Under the pieces are notes generated by a model, which saw nothing but the letters and a program-made list of their open reading frames with translations, was not told the origin of the DNA and did not search any database. A stretch of 64,000 nucleotides of DNA. Origin: Methylobacterium sp. Leaf117. GTDB taxonomy: Bacteria; Pseudomonadota; Alphaproteobacteria; Rhizobiales; Beijerinckiaceae. This document shows positions 16,569 through 24,987 of the stretch, in pieces; within the stretch, counting starts at the first letter, position 1, and each line of letters starts with the position of its first letter. A program made the translations under genes and the position numbers. The stretch spans positions 134,516 to 198,515 of the forward strand of contig NZ_LMNL01000023.1 in assembly GCF_001422985.1 (NCBI RefSeq), written 5' to 3'.

Positions 16569-18425
16569 ATGCTCGACCGTCTTGCCCTTCCCTCCGCGTG
16601 GACCGCACGCCTCGGCGCCCTGCGCCACGTGCCGGCCCTGTTCCGCCTGGTCTACGCCGCCAGTCCCCGCCTGCTCATGGCGAGCCTCGGCCTTCGCCTC
16701 GCGCGGGCGAGCCTGCCCGTCGCCATGCTCTACCTCGCCAAGCTCATCCTCGACGCGATCGTGGCCGAGCATGCCCGGCCCCACCCGGGCGGCCTCGGCC
16801 CGGAAGCCTGGCTGGCCGATCCGGCCCTCCGGCACCTCGCCCTGCTGGTGGCGGCGGAGTTCGGGCTCGCCATCCTGGCCGACCTCTTGGGGCGGGCCAG
16901 CACCCTCGTCGACGGGCTGGTGGCCGACCTCTACGGCAATGCCGCGACCCTGAAGCTGATGCGCCACGCCGCCGATCTCGACCTCGAGCAGTTCGAGGAC
17001 AGCACGCAGCAGGACCAGCTGGAGCGGGCGCGCCGTCAGGTCACGGGCCGCTCGAACCTTCTGTTCCAGCTCTTCGGCCAGGGCCAGGATCTCATCACCC
17101 TGGTGGCCTTCGCCCTCGGCCTCGTGGCCTTCGCGCCCTGGCTGATCCTGCTGCTCGTGGTCGCCCTGGTGCCGGCCTTCCTGAACGAGACCTACTTCAA
17201 CCGCGAGGGCTACCGCCTGGCCTGGACGCGCACGCCGGAGAGGCGCGAGATCGACTACCTGCGCTTCCTCGGTGCCAGCGTCGAATCCGCCAAGGAGGTG
17301 AAGCTGTTCGGCCTGAACGGCTACATCGCCGAGCGCTACCAGGGACTCGCCACCAAGCTCGTGGCCGACAACCGCGCCCTGGCCCTGCGCCGGGCCGGCT
17401 GGGGCGGGGCCTTCGCCGCCCTGGGGACGCTGGCCTACTATCTCGCCTACGCCACCATCGTCTGGCGCACGGCCGCGGGACAGTTCTCGATCGGCGATCT
17501 CGCCTTCCTGGCCGGCTCGTTTCAGCGCCTGCGCAGCCTGATCGAGGGCCTGCTGCTGGGCTTCTCGCAGATCGCCGCGCAGGCGCAGTACCTCGACGAC
17601 CTGTTCTCGTTCTTCGGGGTGGTGCCGGCGATCCGCTCGCCCGCGATCCCCGCGCCCCTGCCGCGCCCGATCCGGAGCGGGATCGTCTTCGAGGCGGTCG
17701 GCCTCCGCTATCCCGGCACCGAAACCTGGGCGGTGCGCAACCTGAGCTTCCATCTGGCGGCCGGCGAGGTGCTGGCCCTGGTGGGCGAGAACGGCGCCGG
17801 CAAGACCACCATCGTGAAGCTGCTCACCCGGCTCTACGACCCGACGGAAGGCCGCGTGCTCCTCGACGGCCTGCCCCTCTCCGCCTACGATCTCGACGAC
17901 CTGCGCAGCCGGATCGGGGTCATCTTCCAGGACTTCGTGCGCTTCAGCTTCACCGCCCGCGAGAACGTCGCGGTGGGCCGCATCGATGCGCGCGATGATG
18001 ACGAGCGGGTCACCCGGGCCGCCGGCCGCAGCCTGGCCGACGGGGTGATCGGGCGGCTGCCGCTCCAGTACGACCAGCCCCTGGGCAAGCGCTTCGCCGA
18101 GGGCGTCGACCTCTCGGGAGGCGAGTGGCAGAAGATCGCCATCGCCCGCGCCTATATGCGTGAGGCCGAGATCCTGATCCTCGACGAGCCCACGGCCGCC
18201 CTCGATGCCAGGGCCGAGTTCGAGGTGTTCCAGCGCTTTCGCGAACTGAGCCACGGGCGCACGGCGGTGCTGATCTCGCACCGCTTCTCCACCGTCCGCA
18301 TGGCCGACCGCATCCTCGTCCTCAATGGCGGAACGGTCATCGAATCGGGAAGCCACGCCGAGCTACAGGCCCTCGGCGGCCGCTATGCCGAATTGTTCGA
18401 GCTCCAGGCGGCCGGCTACCGCTGA
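16569..18425 (+). CDS. ABC transporter, fused permease and ATPase
   Basis: 618-residue half-transporter of the exporter type, working as a homodimer. Six membrane helices occupy about residues 20-320; the nucleotide-binding domain (about 375-610) has Walker A GENGAGKTT, a Q-loop (IFQDFVRFSFTARENVAVG), signature LSGGEWQKIAIARA, Walker B ILILDEPTAALDA and the H-loop ISHRFSTVRMADRI. All catalytic elements are intact. It starts at ATG 16569. No substrate-specific neighbour is present, so the cargo is unknown; lipids, peptides or drugs are all possible in this group. Confidence 0.92.
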   Translation: MLDRLALPSAWTARLGALRHVPALFRLVYAASPRLLMASLGLRLARASLPVAMLYLAKLILDAIVAEHARPHPGGLGPEAWLADPALRHLALLVAAEFGLAILADLLGRASTLVDGLVADLYGNAATLKLMRHAADLDLEQFEDSTQQDQLERARRQVTGRSNLLFQLFGQGQDLITLVAFALGLVAFAPWLILLLVVALVPAFLNETYFNREGYRLAWTRTPERREIDYLRFLGASVESAKEVKLFGLNGYIAERYQGLATKLVADNRALALRRAGWGGAFAALGTLAYYLAYATIVWRTAAGQFSIGDLAFLAGSFQRLRSLIEGLLLGFSQIAAQAQYLDDLFSFFGVVPAIRSPAIPAPLPRPIRSGIVFEAVGLRYPGTETWAVRNLSFHLAAGEVLALVGENGAGKTTIVKLLTRLYDPTEGRVLLDGLPLSAYDLDDLRSRIGVIFQDFVRFSFTARENVAVGRIDARDDDERVTRAAGRSLADGVIGRLPLQYDQPLGKRFAEGVDLSGGEWQKIAIARAYMREAEILILDEPTAALDARAEFEVFQRFRELSHGRTAVLISHRFSTVRMADRILVLNGGTVIESGSHAELQALGGRYAELFELQAAGYR

Positions 18426-18508
18426 AGCGATGTGACCGGCGTGCGGACATTCGGCCACCCTCCCGCCGGCCGCGGGGGCGAACGGGTGGGCAAACTCTGA
18501 ACGCCTGG

Positions 18509-18540
18509 GACCGTCTGCCGCCGGCCCCGTGCAGACGGTC
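18509..18540. terminator. Hairpin between convergent genes, probable bidirectional terminator
   Basis: GACCGTCTGC (18509-18518) is perfectly repeated in inverse as GCAGACGGTC (18531-18540) around a 12-base loop. It lies between the convergent ABC transporter and response-regulator genes. A second small stem (GTCTG-CTTT-CAGAC) follows at about 18546. There is no long T-run, so intrinsic termination would be imperfect. Confidence 0.45.
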
Positions 18541-18698
18541 GGACGGTCTGCTTTCAGACTTGATGAAACGGCGCCGTATGACCGAACAAGGGGAAAAATC
18601 CGGCGCCATTGAGGGTAATAAGGTTCGCGGTGAAGGGCTGGAGTCCCCAAGGCACTCCTCCCGCACCTTCGGTGCGGGGTCGGAACGTCAGATGTCGC

Positions 18699-19142
18699 TC
18701 ACGCGCCGCCGAGGCTCGCCAGATAGGCCGGTGCGAGGGAGAGGCCGAGGGGTTGCGGGGCGCGGGGCGGCGGGCTGCGCACGCATTCGCTGAAATATGC
18801 GATCGTGTCGAAGATCGCGGCTTCGGTGAAGGGCTTCGGGATGGCGCCGGCCGCACCCTCGAAATGATCCGGGATGTGCTGGGCGTTGGCCGTGACGAAG
18901 ATCAGGACTATCGCGTCTTCGTTGCGCAGGGCCCGGACGATGTCGATGCCGGACGAACCGCCCCGCAACTGGAGATCGACGAAGACGAGGTCCGGCCGCG
19001 TCTCCCGGGCGACCCGGATCGCCTCGTCGGAGGTCGCGGCGGTGCCGACCACGATGTGGCCGGCATCTTCCACGAGAAACTCCAGCTGCATCAGGATGAG
19101 CGCTTCGTCTTCCGCGATCAGGACCCGCAGGGGCTCGCTCAC
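18699..19142 (-). CDS. Single-domain response regulator
   Basis: 147 residues comprising only a receiver domain plus a Pro-rich tail. The acidic pocket (EDE at 11-13), the phospho-acceptor Asp56 in LVFVDLQL, the switch Thr in IFVTANA and Lys103 in GAIPKPF are all present, so it should be phosphorylated. With no output domain it acts through protein contact or as a phosphate sink. It starts at a GTG that overlaps the kinase stop (GTGA), so the LOV kinase at 19139-20260 is its cognate partner. The pair is organised like Caulobacter lovK-lovR, where such proteins tune the general stress response. Confidence 0.9.
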   Translation of the reverse strand: MSEPLRVLIAEDEALILMQLEFLVEDAGHIVVGTAATSDEAIRVARETRPDLVFVDLQLRGGSSGIDIVRALRNEDAIVLIFVTANAQHIPDHFEGAAGAIPKPFTEAAIFDTIAYFSECVRSPPPRAPQPLGLSLAPAYLASLGGA

Positions 19143-20260
19143 GTGCTGTCCTTTGCGCCCGGCGTTTCGCGGGGCAGGCGGATCTCGATCAGGGTCCCGG
19201 GATGGCCCGGCTGCCAGGTCAGGCTGGCATTCAACTGGCGCGCCAGGCTCTCCACCAGGCGCTTCCCGAAGGAGCGCGCCCCCACGACGTCCGGGGGCAT
19301 GCCGATGCCGTCATCGACGATCCGGATGCCGAAGAAGCGACCGTCGGGATGGACGCGGATCGAGAGGCGACCCGGCCGGTCGCCCGGGAAGGCATGCTTG
19401 AGCGCATTGGTGATGAGTTCGTTCATCATCAGGGCGACGGGCGGCGCCTTCTCGACCGGAACCTCCACGGGCTCCAGGTCCAGGTGCAGGGTGATGCCGG
19501 CATGGCCCGAGCCGCGCACGAGGTCCGTGGCGAGTTCCCGGGTGAATTCCGCGACGTCGAAGCGCTCCACGTCGCGCGACTGGTACAGGCGCTTGTGCAC
19601 CGTGCCCAACGCCTCGACGCGCGTGAGCATCGACTTCATCGCGTCGCGGGCCGTCGGATCGGTGATGCTGCGGGTCTGCATGGTGAGGAGTGAGGCCACC
19701 ATCTGCAGGTTGTTCTTCACCCGATGGTCGACCTCGTGGACCAGCATGGTCTTGGCCGCCAGGGCATCGGACAGTTCCCGCGTCCGCCGCGCGACCTCGC
19801 GCTCGAAATGCTCCTTCTCGTTCTGCGTCCGCATCTGCGCGTCGACCCGGTCGGTGACGTCGAGCTGCGAGGCGAAGAAGAAATGCAGGTCCCCGCCTTC
19901 GGTGATCACCGGGCTCATGTACAGCGCGTTCCAGAACGGGCTGCCGTCCTTGCGGTAGTTCAGGATGTCGATGGCGATGTCGCGCCGGGCATCGACCGCG
20001 GCCCGGATCTGCCCGATGGCGTTCGGGTCGGTGTCCTGCCCCTGCAGGAAACGGCAGTTCTGCCCCATGATCTCGGAGCGCTCATAGCCCGAGAGACGCA
20101 GGAAGGCGTCGTTGACGAAGACGATCGGGTTGTCGTCGAGGCGCGGGTTGGTGACGATCATCGCCATACGGGTGGCACGGATCGCGGCGGCGAAGGGATC
20201 GCCCTTGCCGCCCTCGACCCTGAGGTCGCTCGTGAGGTGCCACGCGTCGTCTCGTTCCAT
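19139..20260 (-). CDS. LOV-domain blue-light sensor histidine kinase (HisKA_2)
   Basis: 373-residue soluble kinase. The N-terminal PAS domain is a true LOV domain: residues 66-73 read GQNCRFLQ, with Cys69 as the flavin-adduct cysteine, and LDDNPIVFVNDAFLRLSGY, NYRKDGSPFWN and FFFASQLDVTD follow the LOV fold. A short coiled coil (about 138-172) leads to the HisKA_2 dimerisation domain (HEVDHRVKNNLQ, probable phospho-His179) and an ATPase domain with MMNELITNALKHAF (N box) and DDGIGMP (G1). Blue light should form the Cys-FMN adduct and change autophosphorylation. It is followed in the same operon by the receiver protein. ATG start 20260. Confidence 0.93.
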   Translation of the reverse strand: MERDDAWHLTSDLRVEGGKGDPFAAAIRATRMAMIVTNPRLDDNPIVFVNDAFLRLSGYERSEIMGQNCRFLQGQDTDPNAIGQIRAAVDARRDIAIDILNYRKDGSPFWNALYMSPVITEGGDLHFFFASQLDVTDRVDAQMRTQNEKEHFEREVARRTRELSDALAAKTMLVHEVDHRVKNNLQMVASLLTMQTRSITDPTARDAMKSMLTRVEALGTVHKRLYQSRDVERFDVAEFTRELATDLVRGSGHAGITLHLDLEPVEVPVEKAPPVALMMNELITNALKHAFPGDRPGRLSIRVHPDGRFFGIRIVDDGIGMPPDVVGARSFGKRLVESLARQLNASLTWQPGHPGTLIEIRLPRETPGAKDST

Positions 20261-20686
20261 CGTCTCTCGCCTCGTCCTCGTCCCGCTGACCCGTGGGGCC
20301 TTCCCGCCCGCGCCGACCTCGTCACGACCGTCGACGGCATGCGGGCGACACGGCTGACCCGCGCGGGGCGATCAGTCGGCGTGGGCAGGCTTCACGATGG
20401 TAATAGGGACGTCGGATCACCACGGCGGCGGACAACCGCTGCCGTACGGTGCTCCAACGGCTTCGCCCCTTGGAAGTTCATTTGACATCCCCGCGCGCCG
20501 GGATCGCGGTTTTCCGCACGCGCGCGTGGCGAATGTCGGCGGACGCGCTCGGATTGCTGCGCGAATGCCACACCCCGCATCTGTCGCGAGGCTTGGCCGC
20601 AAGACGACAACTGCCAAGCTGCTTTTCCCGTGCTAGGATTACCCCGGGGTTGGGCCTCCGGAATTCTGGCAGTGGACATCTCGAAC
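20261..20686. other. Intergenic region between LOV kinase and patatin-like gene
   Basis: 426 bases between divergent starts. No gene is recognised; short open frames across it have no domain-like character. A TTGACA stands at 20482-20487 but no matching -10 follows at normal spacing. The two divergent promoters must lie here. Confidence 0.4.
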
Positions 20687-21871
20687 ATGCGTCGTCTCCG
20701 ATGGGCTCGGGCGGGCTTTGCCCTGCTCCTGGCCGGACAGCTCGCAGCCTGTGGCTCCACGCCGCGCATTCCCTATACGGCCGATGAGGCCGCCGCCGCC
20801 GTGCTGCCGGGGCTCGATCCGAATGTCCGCGCCTACGCGGATGCCTCGGAAAAGACCTTCACCGAGATGTCGGCGCGGCCCGAGAACAGCCGGGTTCCGT
20901 TCGCGTACCTGGCGCTCTCGGGCGGCGGCGGCGACGGGGCCTACGGGGCCGGCCTGCTGAACGGCTGGACCGAATCCGGCAAGCGTCCCGAGTTCTCCCT
21001 GGTCTCCGGCGTCTCCACGGGCGCGCTGATCGCGCCCTTCGCGTTCGTCGGGCCGGAATACGACGCCATTCTGAAGGACATCTACACCAGCGGCATCGCC
21101 TCGACCCTGGTGCAGTCGCCGAGCTTCGCCAACGTGCTGTTCGGCTCCGGCCTGTTCGGGGACGGGCGCCTGCGCGACCTCGTGCGCCGCTACGTCACGC
21201 CGGACCTGCTCACGGCCATCGCCGCGCAGCACGCCAAGGGCCGGCGCCTCCTCGTGGTGACGACGAATCTCGACGCCCAGCGCGCCGTGATCTGGAACAT
21301 GGGCGCCATCGCGGCCAGCGGCGGCCCGGCCGCCCTCGACCTGTTCACGGACGTGCTCACCGCCTCGGCCAGCATCCCGGCCGTGTTCCCGCCCCAGCTC
21401 ATCGACGTCCAGGCAGCGCAGCGCACCTTCCAGGAGATGCATGTCGACGGCTCGGTGGTGACGCCGGTGTTCACCCTGCCGCAATCGTTCCTGTTGCGCG
21501 ACGCCCGCTTCAAGGCGGGCGCCAAGTCGGACATCTACGTCATCATCAACGGGCGCCTGGAGCCGGAATTCGATCTCGCCCAGAACAACACGCTCTCCAT
21601 CGTCGAGCGTTCGTTCACCACCGCCAGCCGCGCCCGCAGCCGCGCCACCCTGGCCTCGACCTACGCCTTCACCCGCGGCAACGGCATCGGCTTCAACCTC
21701 GCCTATATCGATGAATCGGCGCCCAACACCTCGACGGCGCGCGGCTTCGACACCGGCTACATGCGCAGCCTGTACGAGACCGGGTACCAGACCGGCCGCA
21801 CCGGGACATTCTGGCGCAAGACCGTGCCGGTCGCGCCCCTGGTGAAGGCGTCGGTGGTCGCGGCCCAGTAA
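20687..21871 (+). CDS. Patatin-like phospholipase lipoprotein
   Basis: About 394 residues. A lipoprotein signal (RARAGFALLLAGQLAACGS-like, lipobox LAAC) anchors it to the membrane, and it starts at ATG 20687. The catalytic domain has the patatin elements: oxyanion loop GGGGDGAYG, nucleophile motif GVSTG (Ser in GxSxG) and the catalytic Asp in DGS (EMHVDGSVVTP). It is therefore a predicted acyl hydrolase/phospholipase. Transcribed alone, divergent from the light-sensing pair. The physiological lipid and the side of the envelope are unknown. Confidence 0.9.
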   Translation: MRRLRWARAGFALLLAGQLAACGSTPRIPYTADEAAAAVLPGLDPNVRAYADASEKTFTEMSARPENSRVPFAYLALSGGGGDGAYGAGLLNGWTESGKRPEFSLVSGVSTGALIAPFAFVGPEYDAILKDIYTSGIASTLVQSPSFANVLFGSGLFGDGRLRDLVRRYVTPDLLTAIAAQHAKGRRLLVVTTNLDAQRAVIWNMGAIAASGGPAALDLFTDVLTASASIPAVFPPQLIDVQAAQRTFQEMHVDGSVVTPVFTLPQSFLLRDARFKAGAKSDIYVIINGRLEPEFDLAQNNTLSIVERSFTTASRARSRATLASTYAFTRGNGIGFNLAYIDESAPNTSTARGFDTGYMRSLYETGYQTGRTGTFWRKTVPVAPLVKASVVAAQ

Positions 21872-21995
21872 TGCGCGTCGCACGAGGGGGTCGGATGCGT
21901 GCCGCCCCCCTCGCGCTCCATGGTGCGCTGCGATAGAGCGAAGGCATCGCGTCAGGGTTCATTCGGTGCCCGCGCCCCCGGCGAGCCCCCCCGCA

Positions 21996-23636
21996 ATGAT
22001 CCAGATCGAAGACCTCACCTTCAGCGCCTGGGGCCGACGCTTCTTCGACCGTGCCAGCGTGGCGGTGCCGCCCGGCTCGAAGGTCGGGCTCGTCGGTCGC
22101 AACGGCGTCGGCAAATCGACCCTGTTCAAGATCATCCTGGGCGAGCTGCAGCCCGACGGCGGCGCCATCCTGCTGCCGAAGACCGCCCGCGTCGCCTCCG
22201 TCGACCAGGAACACCCCGCGACCCCGGTCAGCCTGATCGACACGATCCTGGCGGCCGACGTGGAGCGCGATGCGCTGAACACCGAACTCGAGACCGCCGA
22301 GCCGGAACGCCTGGGCGAGATCTATGCCCGCCTCATCGAGATCGATGCCGACCGGGCCCCGGCCCGGGCCGGCGAGATCCTGGCCGGCCTCGGCTTCTCG
22401 GTGGAGGACCTGACCCGTCCGATGGCGGAGTTCTCCGGCGGCTGGCGCATGCGCGTGGCCCTCGCGGCGGCGCTGTTCGCCGAGCCGGACATGCTGCTCC
22501 TCGACGAGCCGACCAACTACCTCGATCTCGAAGGCGCCCTCTGGCTGGAAGCCCGGCTCAAGCGCTATCCGCACTCGGCCCTGATCATCAGCCACGACCG
22601 CGAGCTGCTCAACAACTCGGTCGACGCGATCCTGCACGTGGCCGGGGGTAAGCTCGAACTCTATACCGGCGGCTACGACGATTTCGAGAAGCGCCGGGCC
22701 GAGAAGGCCCGTCTCCAGGCCTCGACCAAGCAGAAGCAGGAAGCCGAGCGCGCCCATCTGCAGAGCTTCATCGACCGCTTCAAGGCCAAGGCCTCGAAGG
22801 CCGCGCAGGCGCAGTCCCGCGTCAAGCGCCTCGCCAAGCTGGAGCCGATCGCCACCACCATCGAGGAGCACGTGGCGCCGTTCCACCTGCCTTCGCCGAA
22901 GCGCCCCCTGGCGCCGCCGCTGATGCACCTGACCGACGCCACCATCGGGTACGGCGACGATGCGCCGGTCCTGCGCGACCTCAACCTGACCCTCGACGTC
23001 GACGACCGCATCGGGCTGCTCGGGGTCAACGGCGCCGGCAAGTCGACCTTCGCCAAGATGGCGGCGGGCGCGCTCCAGGTGCGGGACGGGCGGATGGTGC
23101 GGGAAGGGCGGGTGCAGGTCGGCTGGTTCCACCAGCACCAGATCGAGGCCCTCGACCCGAAGGACACCCCGCTCGCCATAATCCGGCGCGAGCGTCCCGA
23201 CGACAGCGAATCGGGGAGGCGCGCCAAGCTCGCGAGCTTCGGGCTCGGCTTCGACAAGCAGGAGACGACGGTGGACGCGCTCTCGGGAGGAGAGCGCGCG
23301 CGCCTGCTCCTCAACCTCGTGGCCATGCAGGCGCCGCACCTGCTCATTCTGGACGAGCCGACCAACCACCTCGATATCGACAGCCGGAGGGCGCTCCTCG
23401 ACGCGCTGAACGATTACGGCGGGGCGGTCATCCTCATCACCCACGATCGCTCGCTGATGGAGCTGGTGGCGGATCGCCTGTGGCTGGCGGCCGACAACAC
23501 GGTCAAGCCGTTTGCCGGGGACATGGACGATTACGCGAAATTCGTGCTCGACCGGACCCGCGCCGGTCAGCGCGCGCCCGGGCAGGGCCGCGAAAAGCCG
23601 GGTCGCGACAAGAAGTCCAAGCGCCGGGCGGCCTGA
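21996..23636 (+). CDS. ABC-F family ATPase (EttA/Uup/YheS group)
   Basis: 546-residue soluble protein with two ATPase domains and no membrane helices, the layout of ABC-F ribosome-associated translation factors. Domain 1 has Walker A GRNGVGKST and signature FSGGWRMRVALA; domain 2 has GVNGAGKST and LSGGERARLLL. Both Walker B motifs end in DEPTN. The inter-domain linker (about 220-310; EKARLQASTKQKQEAERAH) is the helical arm that reaches the ribosomal P/E site. The C-terminal tail is basic (GREKPGRDKKSKRRAA). ATG 21996 is used, which starts directly at the first strand (MIQIEDLTF). Confidence 0.94.
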   Translation: MIQIEDLTFSAWGRRFFDRASVAVPPGSKVGLVGRNGVGKSTLFKIILGELQPDGGAILLPKTARVASVDQEHPATPVSLIDTILAADVERDALNTELETAEPERLGEIYARLIEIDADRAPARAGEILAGLGFSVEDLTRPMAEFSGGWRMRVALAAALFAEPDMLLLDEPTNYLDLEGALWLEARLKRYPHSALIISHDRELLNNSVDAILHVAGGKLELYTGGYDDFEKRRAEKARLQASTKQKQEAERAHLQSFIDRFKAKASKAAQAQSRVKRLAKLEPIATTIEEHVAPFHLPSPKRPLAPPLMHLTDATIGYGDDAPVLRDLNLTLDVDDRIGLLGVNGAGKSTFAKMAAGALQVRDGRMVREGRVQVGWFHQHQIEALDPKDTPLAIIRRERPDDSESGRRAKLASFGLGFDKQETTVDALSGGERARLLLNLVAMQAPHLLILDEPTNHLDIDSRRALLDALNDYGGAVILITHDRSLMELVADRLWLAADNTVKPFAGDMDDYAKFVLDRTRAGQRAPGQGREKPGRDKKSKRRAA

Positions 23637-23646
23637 GCCGCCCGGC
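23623..23646. terminator. Hairpin over the ABC-F stop codon
   Basis: A 10-bp perfect stem (GCCGGGCGGC / GCCGCCCGGC) with the four-base loop CTGA; the TGA stop of the ABC-F gene straddles the loop and stem. It lies between convergent genes and may terminate in both directions. Only CTT follows, no T-run. Confidence 0.5.
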
Positions 23647-23655
23647 TTGCCGGCT

Positions 23656-23784
23656 TCACTTCCGGAGGATCTTGGTCACGAGGCGGCCGAGGGGTGTGCC
23701 GGAATCGTAGTTGCGGTCGTCGCGGACCACGGGACGGTCCTCGTTGCCGAGGAGCTTGGTGACGATGCGTCCGATCAGGCTCAT
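23656..23784 (-). CDS. 42-residue small protein with internal repeat
   Basis: A short open frame starting ATG 23784 and ending 23656, preceded by AGAGGG at good spacing. The product begins MSLIGRIVTKLLGN and ends TPLGRLVTKILRK, so the same eight-residue pattern (L/I-G-R-h-V-T-K-h-L) opens and closes it, separated by a charged, Asp/Arg-rich middle. Each repeat could form a short amphipathic helix. No family recognised. The ribosome-binding site, codon use and the repeat argue that it is real; expression is unproven. Confidence 0.6.
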   Translation of the reverse strand: MSLIGRIVTKLLGNEDRPVVRDDRNYDSGTPLGRLVTKILRK

Positions 23785-23950
23785 GGTGTGACCCTCTTGC
23801 GATGTGGGGCGCCGGGCAGGAACGGCGCAGCTTGACCATCAACACGCAGGGGCCGGCGGACGTTCCCTCCGGGTCGCCAGCCCGTATCCGGCCTGTCATA
23901 CAACCGTGATCTAAGCCCCTCGGTTTCCACGGCAGGGTCTGGGGTCGGGC

Positions 23951-24868
23951 ATGGACAGCGCGCAGCGGGCAGCGGAGGTCGAGGCGATCCGCCGCGAGGT
24001 GGCGGACGATTTCGACGAGGAACTCGAACTCGAGATGGAGGACGAGCGCCTGGAGCGCCTGGCCGACGAACTCGGGCAGCCAGCCCGTCCGCCCGGCCTC
24101 GACCGCAAGGTCTACTTCCGCGAGCTGTTCCGGCTGCAGCACGAGCTGGTGCGGCTGCAGGACTGGGTCCAGGCCCACAAGCTGCGCGTCGTCGTGATCT
24201 TCGAGGGCCGCGATTCCGCCGGCAAGGGCGGCGTCATCAAGCGCATCACCCAGCGGTTGAACCCGCGCGTCTGCCGGGTCGCGGCGCTGCCCGCCCCGAG
24301 CGAGCGCGAGCGCACGCAATGGTACTTCCAGCGCTACGTCTCGCACCTGCCGGCCGCCGGCGAGATCGTGCTGTTCGACCGCTCCTGGTACAACCGCGCC
24401 GGCGTCGAGCGCGTGATGGGCTTCTGCTCCCCCGACGAGGTGGAGGAGTTCTTCCGCTCGGTGCCCGAATTCGAGCGCATGCTGACCCGCTCGGGGATCG
24501 TGGTGCTGAAATACTGGTTCTCGATCACCGACGAGGAGCAGGAATTCCGCTTCAACATGCGCATCCACGATCCGCTGAAGCAGTGGAAGCTGTCCCCGAT
24601 GGACGTGCAGTCCCGCCGCCGGTGGGAGGATTACACCAAGGCCAAGGAGGACATGCTGGCCCGGACCCACATCCCGGAAGCGCCGTGGTGGGTGGTCGAG
24701 GCCGTCGACAAGAAGCGCGCCCGTCTCAACTGCATCAGCCACCTCCTGGCGCAGATTCCCTACGGCGACGTTGAGCATCCGCCCGTGCACCTGCCGGATC
24801 GCGAGCGCCACGAGGACTACATCCGCCACCCGGTTCCGGCCGCGATGTTCGTGCCGCCCGTGTTCTGA
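23951..24868 (+). CDS. ppk2: Polyphosphate kinase 2
   Basis: 305-residue PPK2-family enzyme that transfers phosphate between polyphosphate and nucleotides, commonly making GTP/ATP from GDP/ADP or the reverse. The kinase-like fold is visible: Walker A GRDSAGKGG, lid-region residues ERERTQWYFQRYVSHLPAAGE, Walker B IVLFDRSWYNRAG with the catalytic Asp and Arg, and the C-terminal RWEDYTKAKEDML and WWVVEAVDKKRARLN. The N-terminal 50 residues are very acidic, as in several PPK2 proteins. ATG 23951. Single-domain, so class I or III. Probably monocistronic. Confidence 0.94.
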   Translation: MDSAQRAAEVEAIRREVADDFDEELELEMEDERLERLADELGQPARPPGLDRKVYFRELFRLQHELVRLQDWVQAHKLRVVVIFEGRDSAGKGGVIKRITQRLNPRVCRVAALPAPSERERTQWYFQRYVSHLPAAGEIVLFDRSWYNRAGVERVMGFCSPDEVEEFFRSVPEFERMLTRSGIVVLKYWFSITDEEQEFRFNMRIHDPLKQWKLSPMDVQSRRRWEDYTKAKEDMLARTHIPEAPWWVVEAVDKKRARLNCISHLLAQIPYGDVEHPPVHLPDRERHEDYIRHPVPAAMFVPPVF

Positions 24869-24894
24869 GGACGCTGATTCGAAGCCGGCCGCTT

Positions 24895-24951
24895 GCCCGG
24901 ACCGAGTGCTCCGGGCGAGAGGGTGTGGGACGCTTCCACGCCTCTCGCCCG
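24895..24951 (+). promoter_or_regulatory. Two mutually exclusive hairpins upstream of a crotonase gene
   Basis: Hairpin 1 pairs GCCCGGA (24895-24901) with TCCGGGC (24910-24916). Hairpin 2 pairs CGGGCGAGAGG (24912-24922) perfectly with CCTCTCGCCCG (24941-24951) and can extend inward through TGTGG/CCACG. Bases 24912-24916 are needed by both, so only one can form at a time. The element sits between ppk2 and the crotonase start at 24988. It has the layout of an attenuator or switch, but no T-run follows hairpin 2, so a translational or stability role, or simple termination of ppk2, is equally possible. Confidence 0.45.
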
Positions 24952-24987
24952 CCAGTCCTCCGTCCAGCCCCCGTCCAGGTATCCGGC

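Noticed and set aside
16554..18356. A 600-codon open frame antisense to the ABC transporter
   Set aside because: Same GC-driven shadow effect; the composition is unlike a folded protein and no start signal is evident.
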